From Diploscapter coronatus (Eukaryota; Nematoda; Chromadorea; Rhabditida; Rhabditidae), in the NCBI GenBank assembly GCA_964036155.1, contig OZ038422.1:42927201-42991200 (forward strand): a DNA stretch of 64,000 nucleotides, read 5' to 3'. The position numbers and the translations under genes were made by a program. The notes below the pieces were generated by a model, which did no database searches, was not told the origin of the DNA, and was given only the letters and a program-made list of their open reading frames with translations. Shown piece by piece: positions 1-19,517 of the stretch. Positions within the stretch are counted from its first letter, which is position 1, and each line of letters begins with the position of its first letter.

Positions 1-484
1 TGAATCGATATTTGTGATGATTCGACTAAATAAACAGTTATTTGATTCATCTATTGCGAAATTTACGATCGTATATCTGACAGTCACAAATTCGACACAC
101 TAATTAACACGATTTTCACCAATTAATCGTTACGAAATATAAAATCTTTATGAACTTTCATGCAATTCACCTTTCTCTATTCATTATTTCGTTGGCTTTC
201 TCGATCTGCCTCTTTCCTTTTCGTTCTCATGTTTCCCATCCACTCTTTCCCTTTCTCTATGTCTCACTTATCGCGTTTTTTTCTTTCTATGCTCTCTAGT
301 GCCTTTGCGCTCACCCATAGACATCTTTAGTTAGCAGAATTTCGAAATGTTTCGCAGTTCTTTGTGTTTTTCGTGGTTTACGCTATAGCCTGCGAGTCGA
401 ATTTAACCTATTTGAACTCGAAATCATTTTCCTTCATAGTTCTATTCAAATCAACATATTTTGAAGAGCATTTCACGGTTCTAA
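1..484 (+). promoter_or_regulatory. 5' flank of the P-glycoprotein gene
   Basis: No supportable coding exon is seen. The stretch is pyrimidine-rich from about 170 to 330 (CTTTCTC/TCTTTCC runs), ahead of the start codon at 485. The open frame at 364-558 overlaps the real first exon in another frame and is a shadow. A promoter role is inferred only from position. Confidence 0.4.
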
Positions 485-7958
<7,474 letters not shown>

Positions 7959-9202
7959 AAAAAAACTAGAATCTCATATCGAATTGATATCGGATACCAG
8001 TCTTTGTTATTTTCTGAGGGATTTTAATCAAGCCCATCTCGGTGTTGTTTTGTAAAACGTGTTATTTTTGATCTCTTTTCAACAATTGGGCAGTTTTAGA
8101 ATATTTTCAAATGTTTTAAATTCAAAAAATAAATTTACCTGTTCTGAGAATAAAAATTCACTTCTGACAGATGATCGTTCTGCTTTGTCGAACCTAAGCA
8201 GTAATTCGCTTTCATCTAATTTTCATCTTCAGCTGATCTCATACACAACCTTTCTCTAGTTGCTGAGCCATTTTGACGCTAGTTCCCGTCTTTCTGCCTC
8301 CATTTTCAATCCGCCGGACAAGAATTTTCTATAGTCGCAAACTCTCTTCGACACTTTCTTTCTTCATTTTGCCCCAATCTCTTCCCAATCGCTACGTTTT
8401 ACTCTAATTTGGCAATTATCCATCCAAATGCAACTAACGAACTTACATCATACAGTGAAGAAAAAGAGTTCGACACAATGCATGATTCATGAAAACCCGC
8501 ATAGTTAAATTTGACTGAAACACACTATTCTGAAGTTTTCCAAGCTCGGCGATACTATCAAATGAATATAAACCTAATAATTTTATCTAGGTTTTTATTG
8601 ATAACTTCAAAAATCAACTATTTCAATTTTATGAGCAGGGGTATTCGGAATTCCAATTTCGATTCTGCGAGTTTTTGGGTCTCGGAACTCCGATTTCAAC
8701 TTCGAATTTTTCAAAATTGAAATTCCGCATACCCCTGCTTATGAGTGTTCCAAATTTTCGTGCGTCATTGTAATCAAATGATGTTAAGCTATTTTGAGAA
8801 ATTCTGAGGAATTCAAAGATATTCACTGATTTTGTCTTGAAGAAATAAAAAAAGCCAGCATAAGAATCGTTGATTAGAACATCGACACTAGAAATGTAAA
8901 ACTGCTGCAAAGTTAAAGAATACCGAGAGAAGTATCATTTTCTAAATCCTAAAACCTCACACAAAATAATCACGCAGAAGAAATTGATTTGATCTAACGA
9001 AAAATATTGCTAAACTATTGCCAGTAAAAACGCTAACAGCTGGCTAGGGTATTTTATTGAGCAAGGTATTCTTTATGCAAAAATCATGGGAAAACATCTC
9101 TTCTAATGTCACTTTATTATTCTGGACAGCTATAATTTATTAATTCAAGATATAATAAGCTAACAATCAGTATGTGCAAAGTCGAATGATACCAATAATT
9201 GA
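7959..9202. other. Intergenic, convergent 3' ends
   Basis: Lies between the stop of the P-glycoprotein gene and the stop of the minus-strand secreted protein gene. AATAAA occurs near 8126 and TTTATT (AATAAA on the minus strand) near 9111, which would suit the two poly(A) signals. Apart from the palindromic element at 8634-8739, nothing else could be supported; small open frames here have no protein-like features. Confidence 0.5.
8634..8739. mobile_element. Short palindromic MITE-like element
   Basis: A 106-bp palindrome starts AGCAGGGGTATTCGGAATT and ends with its near-complement (AATTCCGCATACCCCTGCT). It is flanked on both sides by TATG, a possible 4-bp target-site duplication. No coding capacity. 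The terminal inverted repeats and flanking duplication suggest a non-autonomous DNA transposon; the superfamily is not recognised. Confidence 0.55.
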
Positions 9203-10084
9203 TTAATTGGAATTGTTTGATGAGCTACTATGGCTTGTATGCATGTAGTATGATTTGTGTTGTCTTGCCCCTGGAGCTTCGACTTGCATTGCGCTCATAG
9301 CAGCAGGCGAATTTCTGTACGATTCGTGCTGTGCTTGATTGCGAGCATCATCAGTTACTCCTCTCACCCAGTCCTGCATGTAATCCATATTTCTCTGGAT
9401 TTCCGCTTCAATTTCCTGATCCGTCTGCTTTTCAGCAGCTTCAGTTTCCCTTTGCCTTGCCTCACCATCAGTGTGTCTGCTTGCAGCTTCATGAGTTCTT
9501 TTCTTCCCTTCCTCTGCAATCTGACGAATTCTGCTCTTCATCTCCTCCATTCGGTGTCTCAATTCATCAGTCGAAGTCTGCATTCTGTTTCTGATTTCAT
9601 GTCCTTCATGCCCTCTGCCATCTTCATTCGTCTTGGTCGTCACTCCATGTTGTCTTGCCTGATACTGACGATTGTGCTGACTCTGCTGATGCTGTCTTTC
9701 TCTTTCCTGCTCCATTCTTCTCGCTTCCTCCTCAGGATTCCTTGTTCCCTGATAGTCAGCATGACTGTCGTAGTTGCCATTCTTGCTGTCGTAAATCTTC
9801 ACTCTGTTGCCATCAGAATACACGGCGAAACTTTCAGTTTTTCCGTTTCCCTGAAACATATCCTGGTCAGAGAAAAACTATAATAGTCCTACTGAGGGTC
9901 CGAATGAAAAATGACGATGAAATCGATGAGGTGGTCTTGGGAAGGTATCGAAGAAATCTTCACCCGAGTTCATCCAGTCGAAGTAGTGACGACCATAACT
10001 CGGATGACCGTTTGTCGAAAAATCGATTACAAATGACGATGCAAGGGATGCAAAAGTAAAGAGGAGAACGACAGTCAATTGCAT
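9203..10084 (-). CDS. Secreted Glu/Arg/Gln-rich protein A
   Basis: Two exons, 10084-9893 and 9850-9203, separated by a 42-nt intron that ends in TTTCAG, give about 279 residues. The N-terminus is a clear signal peptide (MQLTVVLLFTFASLASS). A His/Phe-rich segment follows, then a long, very hydrophilic Glu/Arg/Gln/His stretch (about 90-200) with heptad-like spacing that probably forms helices or a coiled coil, and a Ser/Asn-rich C-terminus. There are almost no cysteines. I recognise no domain. It is the first of three neighbouring minus-strand genes for small secreted, charge-rich proteins, which suggests a local family, although A is more distant from B and C than they are from each other. The long open frames on the opposite strand are composition shadows. 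Confidence 0.7.
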
Positions 10085-10698
10085 CTCCTAAATTCAAGAT
10101 GAAAATTATCATGAAACAATTTTTGAATTTTCGAACAGTTGAAGAATAAAATCGAGAACTAAGCAGCCAAAACACTCATCAGTCGACGATATTCGCAAAT
10201 GAGCATCAGAAATGTGAACGGAAGAGTTGTCAACAGCTGACTGGAATTGCTTTCTGAAGGTCAGCAAGATGATTTTTTCAAGAGTCAAATTTCAGGATAG
10301 AAAAAATCTTCAAGAATCTTCTAACTGAAACACACAGCAAAAAATAACAATTTCATCAGAAATTCCTCTACTTTGATAATTAAAACAATTTATCTGATTC
10401 AATAAATATTTGGAGTCATCACGTTATATACAAAGGGTAAATGAATATGAAAGCCATTTGGAAACATTTTTTAAAGTAAATATCAAGTCGTACTTATGTA
10501 TAATAGCGTAATATAAAATAGATACTTTGCGTCGTTTTTCTTCTGTTTCAGCTATTTGCGATGAAATAGTTATTTTGAAATCACAAATATCGGTGTTCAA
10601 GATTTCTATATAAAGGGTAGCATGGAAACGAGTAATGCTGAACTTTTATTCGGGAACCGTAATCTTCAGCACCAGAATGGATAAGATCAAAAATAAAG
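10085..10698. other. Intergenic between secreted genes A and B
   Basis: This is the 5' flank of gene A and the 3' flank of gene B. It is AT-rich, with no convincing exon or repeat. TATA-like strings occur near 10424 and 10607, but they are in plus-strand orientation and cannot be assigned to either minus-strand gene. Confidence 0.4.
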
Positions 10699-11786
10699 TC
10701 AGTTCCGCCCTCTACTCAATGCTGCTTGTTGTCGTGCCTGAGCTATAGCCATGGCTTTTTTAAGTCTTTCAGCCCGCTCTCGAGCTCTCTCCTTCATTAT
10801 TTCTTGCGCTTCTCGTTCCCTTTCTCGTGCAAATGCTCCGGCTTCTTTCATTCGTTCTTCCTTCAACCGTTCCTTCTCCTTTTTTGTCACAACTTCTTCT
10901 TGCTTCCTCTGCTCTCTCTCCAATTGTCCTTCCTTCATGAAAGCTTCCATTTCCCTTATTCTTTCTTGTCGTTGCCGTTCCCTTCCTCTGGCAATGGCTT
11001 CAGCCTCATAGTCTCGAGTTCCAAAGTCTGTGATGTTTTCTAGCTCGTCAATCTGCACATCGTGGCCTTTCTCGATTGGTTCATTTCTTTTTGCTCTGAT
11101 ATGAATAGCCAATGGTGAATTATTCGATAGCCATTTCTGAAACGACAATAACAAATATCATTCATTTGGATGTGACAAATGAGAATCAATTTTGAGATTT
11201 TTGGAATGAGAACTTTAAAAACGGGATAAAAATTCTGGCTTACCCCTATATTAGAAAACGCAAGCTCATTCTCCGATAAAGATACAAAAAGGCATAAAAA
11301 TAAACAACTTTGAAAATCAAAATCGGAAAGGAGTATCCTCGAAGATTATATTTTAGGAAACCCTTGTCCAGATTAATGATAATCCCATGAAAGGGTTATG
11401 TTCCAAAAATTCGCCCGAAATTTCACAATATACACAACACCGCGAGGTTTCTGTATAACGAAAAGTTAGCCATTTTTGAGTACCCAACTTGACGGACTTC
11501 ATCAGCCAAAACCAATCCTTCTAAGCGTCTTAATTACGGAACAACAATCAAGTCTGGATAAAAATTGAGGCGGACGGACTTTGGATTACCTGAGCCTATT
11601 TGCGTTCCCTATTTCTCCCTTAGATGGAATAAATAAGTGCCAAACCTGATCAAATTTTTCGCGTTCAGCAGATTCAAGCACTTGTGGGCTGTTACTCTGT
11701 TGAAGTTGATGTCTCCTTCGTGATGCACCGAATGGAATAGCACAAGAAATTATGATAACAGTACAGAAAATGAATAATTTCATCAT
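10699..11786 (-). CDS. Secreted Glu/Arg-rich coiled-coil protein B
   Basis: Exon 1 is 11786-11646 (47 codons) and exon 2 is 11136-10699, joined in phase 0 across a 509-nt intron, giving 192 residues. Exon 1 encodes a signal peptide (MMKLFIFCTVIIISCAIPFG) and ends in KFDQ. Exon 2 opens with KW and becomes an Arg/Glu/Lys/Gln-rich helix-forming stretch (RERQRQERIREME, REREREAQEIMKERARERAE) that runs to the C-terminus. The neighbour C has exactly the same plan: a 47-codon signal-peptide exon ending in EFDQ, then an exon starting EW. B and C are therefore duplicates. Function is unknown; secretion is inferred from the signal peptide. An additional small exon inside the long intron cannot be excluded. 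Confidence 0.7.
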
Positions 11787-12319
11787 TAAATTATGATTTT
11801 GGAATACCTCGAAACAAGATGTAGTACTTTTCTTTCACAGAATATATTTTGGAATAAAGCGAGGCAAAAGCTCACCGCAGGGGATGTTTATGATCAGAAC
11901 ACTGAAAAGTGTCTGAATGCAGATCGCAAAAATAACTGCGAACGAAGAAGATTCTATAAGCAACTGACGAGGTTGTCATGAGAAGGTCAGGCTGCATAGT
12001 TTGATGGGGAATAAATACAGAAGAACTGAAGATTCGAAAAACACTTTACAACAGAAAGCCAAATCATAACGTTCTGTCTGGGTTGTGACGATGTTTAGCG
12101 TAAAATGAGGGAGAAATGATGAAATGCTTACAGTATGCCAGTAAATGAAGTAAATAATTTTTGCAAATTTGTTAGATACGACTTTAAGCAAGCTTATTCT
12201 ATATAGTCTCTACTTGGTATAATTATAAAAAATATTCAAAGCTTTATTAAAATTTATACAACAATTGTTAAAAATAAATTTACATCGTAATTAAATAAGC
12301 AATAATAAATTTATGGCGT
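11787..12319. other. Intergenic between secreted genes B and C
   Basis: AT-rich, especially 12180-12310. It should hold the promoter of B and the poly(A) region of C (AATAAA-like strings on the minus strand). No other feature is supported. Confidence 0.4.
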
Positions 12320-13240
12320 TCAGAATCTCTCAACAGAGTCGCTGTCCTGCATGATGATCGGATGTCTGCGAGTGTGGTGTTCCCTGCGGAGCTGTGCCTT
12401 GCGCTGTCTCTCTCGTTCGTGCATCTCCTCCTTGTGGTGCTTGTTGCGCACTCTTCTCTCGCGATCATGTCTTCGTGCTTCCATTCTCCTCTCGACTTCC
12501 ATCTGATTCTCATGGACTCGTTCTTTTCTTTCCTCTTCCTGAGCCCGAATCTGTGCTCCCCTCTGTCGTTCCTGCACCTCAGCCTCGTGTTCTCTGTTCC
12601 ACTGTGTCAATCGAGTTTCTCTCTCCGGTTCGTCTCTTCTTCGTCGGTAGCGAGGCATGTTTGGCCGATACTCGCGGTCCCATTCCTAAATTACATGAAA
12701 CCAATTTCAGTAGAACTTTCGAAGAAAAATCGTTATTTTTACAGGTTCAAAGATTCGTTTGGATTCATTTGATTTAGAGAATAATTGAAGAACGGAGTTA
12801 TCATGACCGAACTAGAATAAAATTTAAAAAAGTGAGCAGCTGTTGATAGTGAAGATTTTTTGCAATGCATTTTTGTCAATTTATTTCATTCGAGTGTAAT
12901 AAAATAGCAAGAAAATCTTATGCTTCACTGAAATGCTAAGCAAATAAAAAAAAAGACTGTCGAAGTTATTAAAATTACGAATTCAGATAGAATATAGTTT
13001 TTGAGGACAAGTTTCACTGATTGAAATAGAGATAATTTGAAGGAACCCTGATGAGATATTTATCAATGGCCATAATTTAAAAGAATCTATCTAACTCACC
13101 TGATCGAATTCGACTTCAGACGAAGCGGTCAGAAGAGGTCCGCCCACACCCTGTGTCTGGTCTCTGTCCCTTCTGCGCCAAGGATCGAGAGAAGCTGCCT
13201 GAGAAAGGGCGATGATCGCACAGATTATGAGCAATCGCAT
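12320..13240 (-). CDS. Secreted Arg/Glu-rich coiled-coil protein C
   Basis: Exon 1 is 13240-13100 and exon 2 is 12685-12320, joined in phase 0, giving 168 residues. I chose the ATG at 13240 because it begins a compact signal peptide (MRLLIICAIIALSQA); an in-frame ATG at 13321 would add 27 residues before it and is less likely. Exon 1 is 47 codons and ends EFDQ, exon 2 begins EW, matching gene B. The rest is highly charged, with Arg/Glu/His/Gln runs such as EEERKERVHENQ and HERERQRKAQLRRE, likely helical. There are no cysteines in the tail and no known domain. The two open frames of about 130 codons on the plus strand here are antisense shadows of this biased sequence. Confidence 0.7.
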
Positions 13241-15052
13241 CTTCTGAATGAATGTGAAGATAAATGGCGATAAGGTAAGGCGATGGCAACAAACTCGTAA
13301 TGCAATCGATAAAAATATCACGAAAGATGCTAGTGTAAGCTAATCTAGGAAGGAGGAAAATTGATATCATCGAGCAATCATGCATTCAGAGAAACTTGCG
13401 AAGGATGAAACTACACGAGAGATCAATAGGATACTACTCTTTGAAGCGGCTAATCTTAGTATAAAGCTGCAAAAATAACTACTGCAATCGAAAATCCTGT
13501 GAACAGCTGCCATTCGCTTTGTGATGGAGAGGGAGTGTGACAAAGAGAGGAGAAGTGGAACATTTCTTGAGTCGAGTTAGCTCGATCACGAAAATTGATT
13601 GAGCGGTTGAAATGTGCCATTGGATAAATGAGTCCAGTGAAAAATTGCTATCGATTTAGTAATGTTAGTAGCAAAAAACGAATTTAATAAATACGCCAAG
13701 TTCGGAAATATTTGCATAATAAAGCTTCCATTGAAATGACGACTATAAATGAAATTTTTAAAATTTGTTTAATAAACTCAAACGTTCTGAGCCTAGATGA
13801 TAAATATATCCGAGAGCAGGTAAGATTTGTTTTAGGATAATTTATGAGAAACACAAAAATAGCTAAAATTTGAAAATTCCTTCGATTTTTAGCGCACACC
13901 TTGTAATTATAAAGACTTCACCACTATTAAAAACATAATAAGCGACACGAAATGTTCAAATCGTCACAAGATAACTGGAAAAGCAAGTAGGAAAAATAAA
14001 GTGCACAAATAGAAGATGCTGAGCGTGATTCGAATAAAATTATGTGCTCCCGATCATTTGGTGTGTGTAAATCAGGCATGAATGCGTGAAGTGATCAAAG
14101 CCTCAAAGCCATGCTATGCTGCGTTTTTCTGGTGAATGAGTGACTCACAGCAAGCCATCTCGAGTTACTGCTTTCTTTTTCTAGGTTTCTATTAGGTTTC
14201 AAACTACCAAACTACTTTTACTTTTGCATATCGTTCATGTCAATGATTTTCGAAATCCTCGATTGTTTCATTTTTCATGTTTTATTACAAAGCAAATGCT
14301 ACACATGTGTGTGGTTTAGGTAAGAAATCACATTTTCCATGTCAAAGATTGGATGGCTTATGAGAATGAGAATTATACTGAAAGTTACAAATAATCAATC
14401 TATCACCCATATGTTTGGTAAATCACACCATTGAACTTGGCATATTTTGACAATAATTTGCAACTTCTATGAATTTCATATGTTGCCAAAACATTGCTTC
14501 AAATGGCGTGGCAAGAGTGCCGTGAAAAATAATAAAATAGAATTTTACACAAATAAATCGATGCGCAAAATCAATGAAATGCATGCTGCACATTGTCTTG
14601 TGTTTGCATAATGCCATAAATTATCGCAGATTAATCGTTCTGATCTAACTTGAGTCTTATGCAGGGTGTCACCCTGTAATTTAAGATTGAAAGGCAAATA
14701 CTTGAATTTTAGGGCAGTAATAATACCTTGCATTCACCGTCTTACTCACATCAACAAAACTGCGCTTTAATTTTATAGTTAGCTCATTTCAGTAAGAAGT
14801 TCAAGCAATACAAAATGGGTATTTCAATCAGTCAACTCATCGTTGGAAGTAATTTTCGGACTCAAGATGGATCTGCATCTACTAGTTTCTTGATAAAAAA
14901 ATCTTTTCAAGCATAATTTACAAAATTTTCTCATAAAATAAGCTTTTAGAAAAGTCAATGAAAGGCTATCTTGTGTTGTGTATTTGAATAGCCATTTTAT
15001 TACATCCTTTAGGTTCCATTCCTTGTCCCTGTTCTTGTTCGTTCTAGATGTT
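13241..15052. other. Intergenic, 1.8 kb
   Basis: Lies upstream of secreted gene C and downstream of the TMEM87 stop, both on the minus strand. AT-rich throughout. The short open frames (13684-13899, 14423-14733) lack protein-like composition and splice support. I see no RNA gene or clear repeat. Confidence 0.4.
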
Positions 15053-18000
15053 CTAGAGCATTTTGTTAACTTCCAACTCCCTGGCCTCGATTTCTTCTAC
15101 ATCGTCGCCAAGCAGCTGGTCTGTCAGAGAGGACGGAATGTTCTCTTCAATCCAACGAAGTTCTTCCTGAAAAATGCATAATTTAGTAATATCATTCTGA
15201 AAAATACACAAAACAATTTAAGTTTTTTATGAAAAAATGTAAGAATAATCAATGTTTTCTTTATAAAATGTTCAAAATTTTTACTAAGAAAATGGACAAT
15301 AAGCACGGGCATTCTTGAATGATTATATAAGTCAGATGGAGTAAACTGGATGAAAATACGTAGTAACTAGTAAACAAAGTACGTATAACGAGGTGCAGAT
15401 AAATCGTCTATTTTCAATACAATTTCATTAGTTTCCTTTTCGAAAAAATTCTCGTTTTACTCCGCATACTTTTGTTTACGCAATATTGCGTATTCTCAAT
15501 CACTATTCAATTTGACCAGAAGAAGGCAAAACTAACAATAAGATATCAGAAAAAAGGAATATTTAAAACTCGCCTTGATTTTCTGATCTTCCTTGTCCTG
15601 TTCCCTCTGGGATTCCTTCTGTCTTCTATTTTCAGCTCCAGACCCAAATTGCCTTGCTTTGAGCACCTCATAACTGGGATGAGCAGCATTGAATATCTCA
15701 TCTGCAAATTCGGTGTGTTCAATTTCTATCCTTCTTTCTTTAACCTTGATCATTTTCATCTTCTGAGTCATCAAGCAGCGGAGTGAATGCATATCCGCGA
15801 TTATTCTGCGAGGGCCGCCAGAGAATCATGATCACGACCAGGATGAAGCAGAACTGCACGTGCCAGAACGCGGTGTCGATCCATCTAGAAAAGTAAATTG
15901 TGAAAACTTATCAAGAATATCAATTTTGACATTCAGGGAATTATTGTAAGTGCATGGCGAATGAAAATTCCATCGAAAACTCTTATCCAGTTCTTGATTC
16001 TGATCAATAAATTGGCTACGAATTTACATGTTTTTCTTTAAAAATGCATTATTTTTGAGGAACCCAAATAATTTTAATGAAAAATGAAATTTAAAAAAAA
16101 TCATAATCAAGGGAAATGACTCACAGTTCTTTCCAATCCATGAGACAAGTGGGAAGGATGTGGAAGAACATGGACCAGGCCATGAACACGACAGAGGCGA
16201 ACACGGAGATGAGCAGTGTGTTCGTGAAGTTGCGGTAGATGCGCAGTTTCACCTGAACAGGGAGAAGTCATTTATCTCATATTTCTTTATAATAGTTTTA
16301 TTCAAGTTGGTCAAATAAACCCAATCTCTTACGTTAAAGCGCTAAATATGAGCATTACGCGTATGAGCTTGCACGTGAAGAGGAGATAGTGGCAGAAAAA
16401 TAAAGTTAGCTAAGGAATGTAGAGAGAGTTGTGTATTCTTCCTTTGCGCTTCCCAACTTTTTCGACAAACAAGAAAAAGATGCATCTGATCGAAACAATG
16501 GACATACCTCATTTCTTCTGAGCCTGAGAGTCCTCATCGTGGCTGCGAGCGAGGTGTAGATCCAGTAGAAAATCACCATTTCCGTGATGATCAAAGGCAG
16601 AGCAGCGAATTGCTTCTGCTTGGCTGCTTCTACTGTATTCTGAAAGGAAAAATGAAAGTGCTACTTGGAAATGATAAGGGATATATTTTTCAATTTTATA
16701 AAAGAAATATATGCATGAACGAAATTACCTTAGAAACCCGTGCAATTCCCTCGATTGAACAGAACACGAAGTAGACAAGACCCACTCCGGCTACCTGCAA
16801 AATGAACAATTGATATTTAGAAAAAAAAACTAACAAAGGTTACTTATAAAAAAAATTTAGCCTAAAGTACCAAACTAACAAATAAACTATGAAAAATGTG
16901 ACTCACTTGACTGAAAGTGTTACCGAGGCGTGGTTTGACGATGCCGTATCCGACAGAAACGATGATGACCAGCACGCGAGACATCGTCTTCTTCGCGCAC
17001 GACACCATCTCGGCCAACTGCAAACTTATTCGTCACTTTTCAACAATTATCTGTTTATATTATCAGTAAAGAGACGGCATTGAAGCTCAAAAATCTAAAC
17101 CTGGGTAAAAAGATTCCTAAAACGATAAAATTAGGGAAAAATTGAAACAAAATGTACATTTTACCGGGTCACTGAATCGTCACCTTTTCATAGCGGTGAA
17201 TCAAACTACACTAGCAAGATCTATGAGCTTCAGAAAAAGAAGAAATGCTTTCGAAATTTGATTGCAAAAATCGAACCTCAAGTACTCCTTCGACACTCCT
17301 TCCAGTTGCATTCATAGTGGAGTATTCCGAGAGGAAGAATGCCTTCTCGATCATTCCCAGAATGATGACGCCTCCAATCCAGTACTGGATGCGCAGAATC
17401 TCCGTGTAGTACTTTATGCAGAGGTACAACCACGTGATCGCCAGAACCGCGTAGAACACGCACATCAACACGTAGAAACTGGAAACAATGGGAATGAAAA
17501 AATTAAAGGACGAAAAAAATCATACCGAAGCAGAGGATAGTCGATTGCAGACAGATAGCCGTCCTGAATTAATTGAAATAAAGTTTATTTTGACGAAGAA
17601 TTTTTCTATTGTTGAAAATTCAAGGAACAAAAAATATTATAATTCGTTAAATAAAAATTCGCCAATTTTTACCTTACTCCTCCATTCGACAGTTAGAGTG
17701 ATGTTCACGCCATTCGAAATGTCGCTGCTCGAGGGAAACGAAACTGTGTTGACCTGAACAACTTGAAATTTTCCAATTCTGTTAAAATTATCGAGTATTT
17801 ATCTTCTTTAATTTTCCATAAGATAAAATTGGCTTACCTTAATGACCAAGAAGTAGATTCCATCAATGGGCACTTTCTGAGCAGGGTGGAAGGTTCTGAA
17901 GACGTAGTTCGATCAAATGAAATGGAAAGAAGCCAAACAAAAATAGTAGCAGGAAAAGAAAGCAAAATCATTCAAATTTTTTAGAAAGTTATTCCCAAAA

Positions 18001-19517
18001 TTATCCCTAAGCAAACCTGCTGGTACTTCTTGAAACTCTTGGCTGGCTAAATGTAGACAAAAATCGAAATCGGGAAAGTGGAATAACATAAGTAAGTCAA
18101 ATTAAGAAAAAGTAATACATCGCTCAGAAAATATTATATCAGAAAAGAACTCACGAAAGTGTCAGCTTTGTGCCTCCATCCGCAGTTCCGTCATTCACTC
18201 CGGCGAACTTCTCTGCGGCGCGCTTGCTTCGTCCAGGCTGAAATGTCAAAATAACTTATCGGTGAGGGAAAGATAAACGTGAATGTACAGAGGAAAGTAT
18301 ATTGGAGAAAAAAAACAAATCCGCACTTCAATTAAGAGGAATTGTCTTCTAGCAACATCAACTATTTTTTAGAGATTCGTCTTGCTAACAGTTTCTTGTA
18401 AAAGACATACACCTGAGGAAAAGGGAAAAGGATAGGGATAGGGTATGGTAGGTCAATTTTTGTCTGGAAAATCTCGTCATTGTGCTCAACGTTTTGAGAT
18501 CAAACATGGTCCACGCCTTGCTCTATCCCTAGCCCTTTTATATGGGGTCATAAAGTTTCAGAAGTGTATGTCTTACTAACAACTTCCCAATTGCGACTGT
18601 TTTATAGTTGAAAAGAAAATGCAAACTCACATCAACAGGCGTGACATTGTGCATTTGCATGGGATGATCACCCTCTTCGGTGAAGAAGAATTTGCCGTTA
18701 TATTCCTGAAATCTCCATTTGTTTCAATGTTGGCATGAGAATTATGAACGAAATGAAGAGAAGTGCAAACAAGTTTCTGACCTTGCACTTGAATCTCTTC
18801 TGCTGGGATTTGTAGAAGGCGATTGTGGGATAGTCGTAGTCATCAGGAATGTTGTACTCTTTATCGAAGTAGAACGGCTGAATGCATCGTCTTTCTTGAA
18901 AACAACTCAAAGAATGAACGAACCAAAGTGTGCTCTTTCTCCGTTTTTCGGGAGTTGAAAAACTCCTTGTCGCAGGGCGAAGAGCGCAGCACGTATTGCA
19001 TCTGAAGCATAACAACAAAATCGTTTCGAATAATATTTTCTTTCAAAAATAGTTGCCATCAATAGTGAGACTGATCAATTTTGGTACATTAGTAATATCA
19101 AAAAAATAAAATTTAAAAACTGAAAGATAAGCGAACATCGAATTCGAAGTCGATGAGATCCTGACACTGCATGCTGATTTGCACTTCAGTGCCTGCTCGG
19201 CACGACTGCGGCACGCCCATCAGTTCGTACTGAAAATCGAGAAATTATTATTCACCCATAATGTTGAGGCTCGAATGGGGATGAAGACTTTGGCAGATGG
19301 TTTCCATGTGTGCTCAACTGGATGTATGTCACTGCGCACCAAAGATTTTTGTGCGCAGTGACCGTTCCCCTTTTCAACTTACGACATTGGGCTTGAGTAT
19401 GAGTGTTTCAGTGTAGATGCCTGGCATGAGTAGGTTGGCCTGTGAGGGAGCGGGACAGAGAAGAAGCGGCAGCCACAGGCAGGCAGACGCAGCACAGACA
19501 TTCCATCGTCGCTTCAT
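15053..19517 (-). CDS. tmem87: TMEM87-type seven-transmembrane protein
   Basis: A Golgi/secretory-pathway membrane protein family with a lumenal N-terminal domain and seven transmembrane helices. Exons (minus strand): 19517-19383, 19229-19137, 19001-18924, 18877-18782, 18705-18631, 18237-18155, 17895-17838, 17753-17673, 17563-17526, 17478-17277, 17017-16907, 16794-16729, 16639-16508, 16252-16125, 15884-15745, 15701-15574 and 15166-15053, together 585 residues. Residues 1-27 are a signal peptide. The lumenal part has the family pattern LRSSPC..EF.N. The 7TM region (about 246-480) contains [41 protein letters not shown] and ILWRPSQNN, all close to human TMEM87A as I remember it. The tail [12 protein letters not shown] also matches. 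The last intron appears to be GC-AG (AAG|GCGAGT). The gene is divergent from the F-box gene at 19981. Identification is firm; individual junctions in the lumenal part are less so. Confidence 0.9.
18402..18574. mobile_element. Inverted-repeat element in a TMEM87 intron
   Basis: The segment begins AAGACATACACCTGAGG and ends CAGAAGTGTATGTCTT, so the ends are inverted repeats of about 11 bp. Internal AGGGATAG blocks are also inverted. It lies inside the 18238-18630 intron. The string TAGGGATAG..TATGGT recurs near 59222, which suggests a second, degraded copy. Probably a MITE of an unrecognised family. Confidence 0.45.
19328..19362. repeat. Perfect 12-bp stem-loop in TMEM87 intron 1
   Basis: GTCACTGCGCAC and GTGCGCAGTGAC form a perfect 12-bp stem around an 11-nt A/T-rich loop. 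It is GC-richer than its surroundings. It lies in the first intron of TMEM87, so it could be a structural element of the intron, a small transposon relic, or chance. Confidence 0.5.

Noticed and set aside
9257..9883. 208-codon open frame on the plus strand
   Set aside because: It lies antisense to the charge-rich secreted gene A. Glu/Arg/Gln codons read backwards as Leu/Phe/Ser without stops, and splice sites and signal peptide support the minus strand.
9863..9892. A 30-nt intron in secreted gene A
   Set aside because: An acceptor 12 bases further (TTTCAG) gives a normal 42-nt intron and keeps the frame, so an ultra-short intron is not needed.
12362..12777. Two overlapping plus-strand open frames of about 130 codons
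   Set aside because: Same composition effect opposite secreted gene C; no start, splice or domain evidence.
18878..18923. A 25-nt intron or frameshift in TMEM87
   Set aside because: Using the acceptor GCATTCAG gives an ordinary 46-nt intron that joins the two conserved frames without error.
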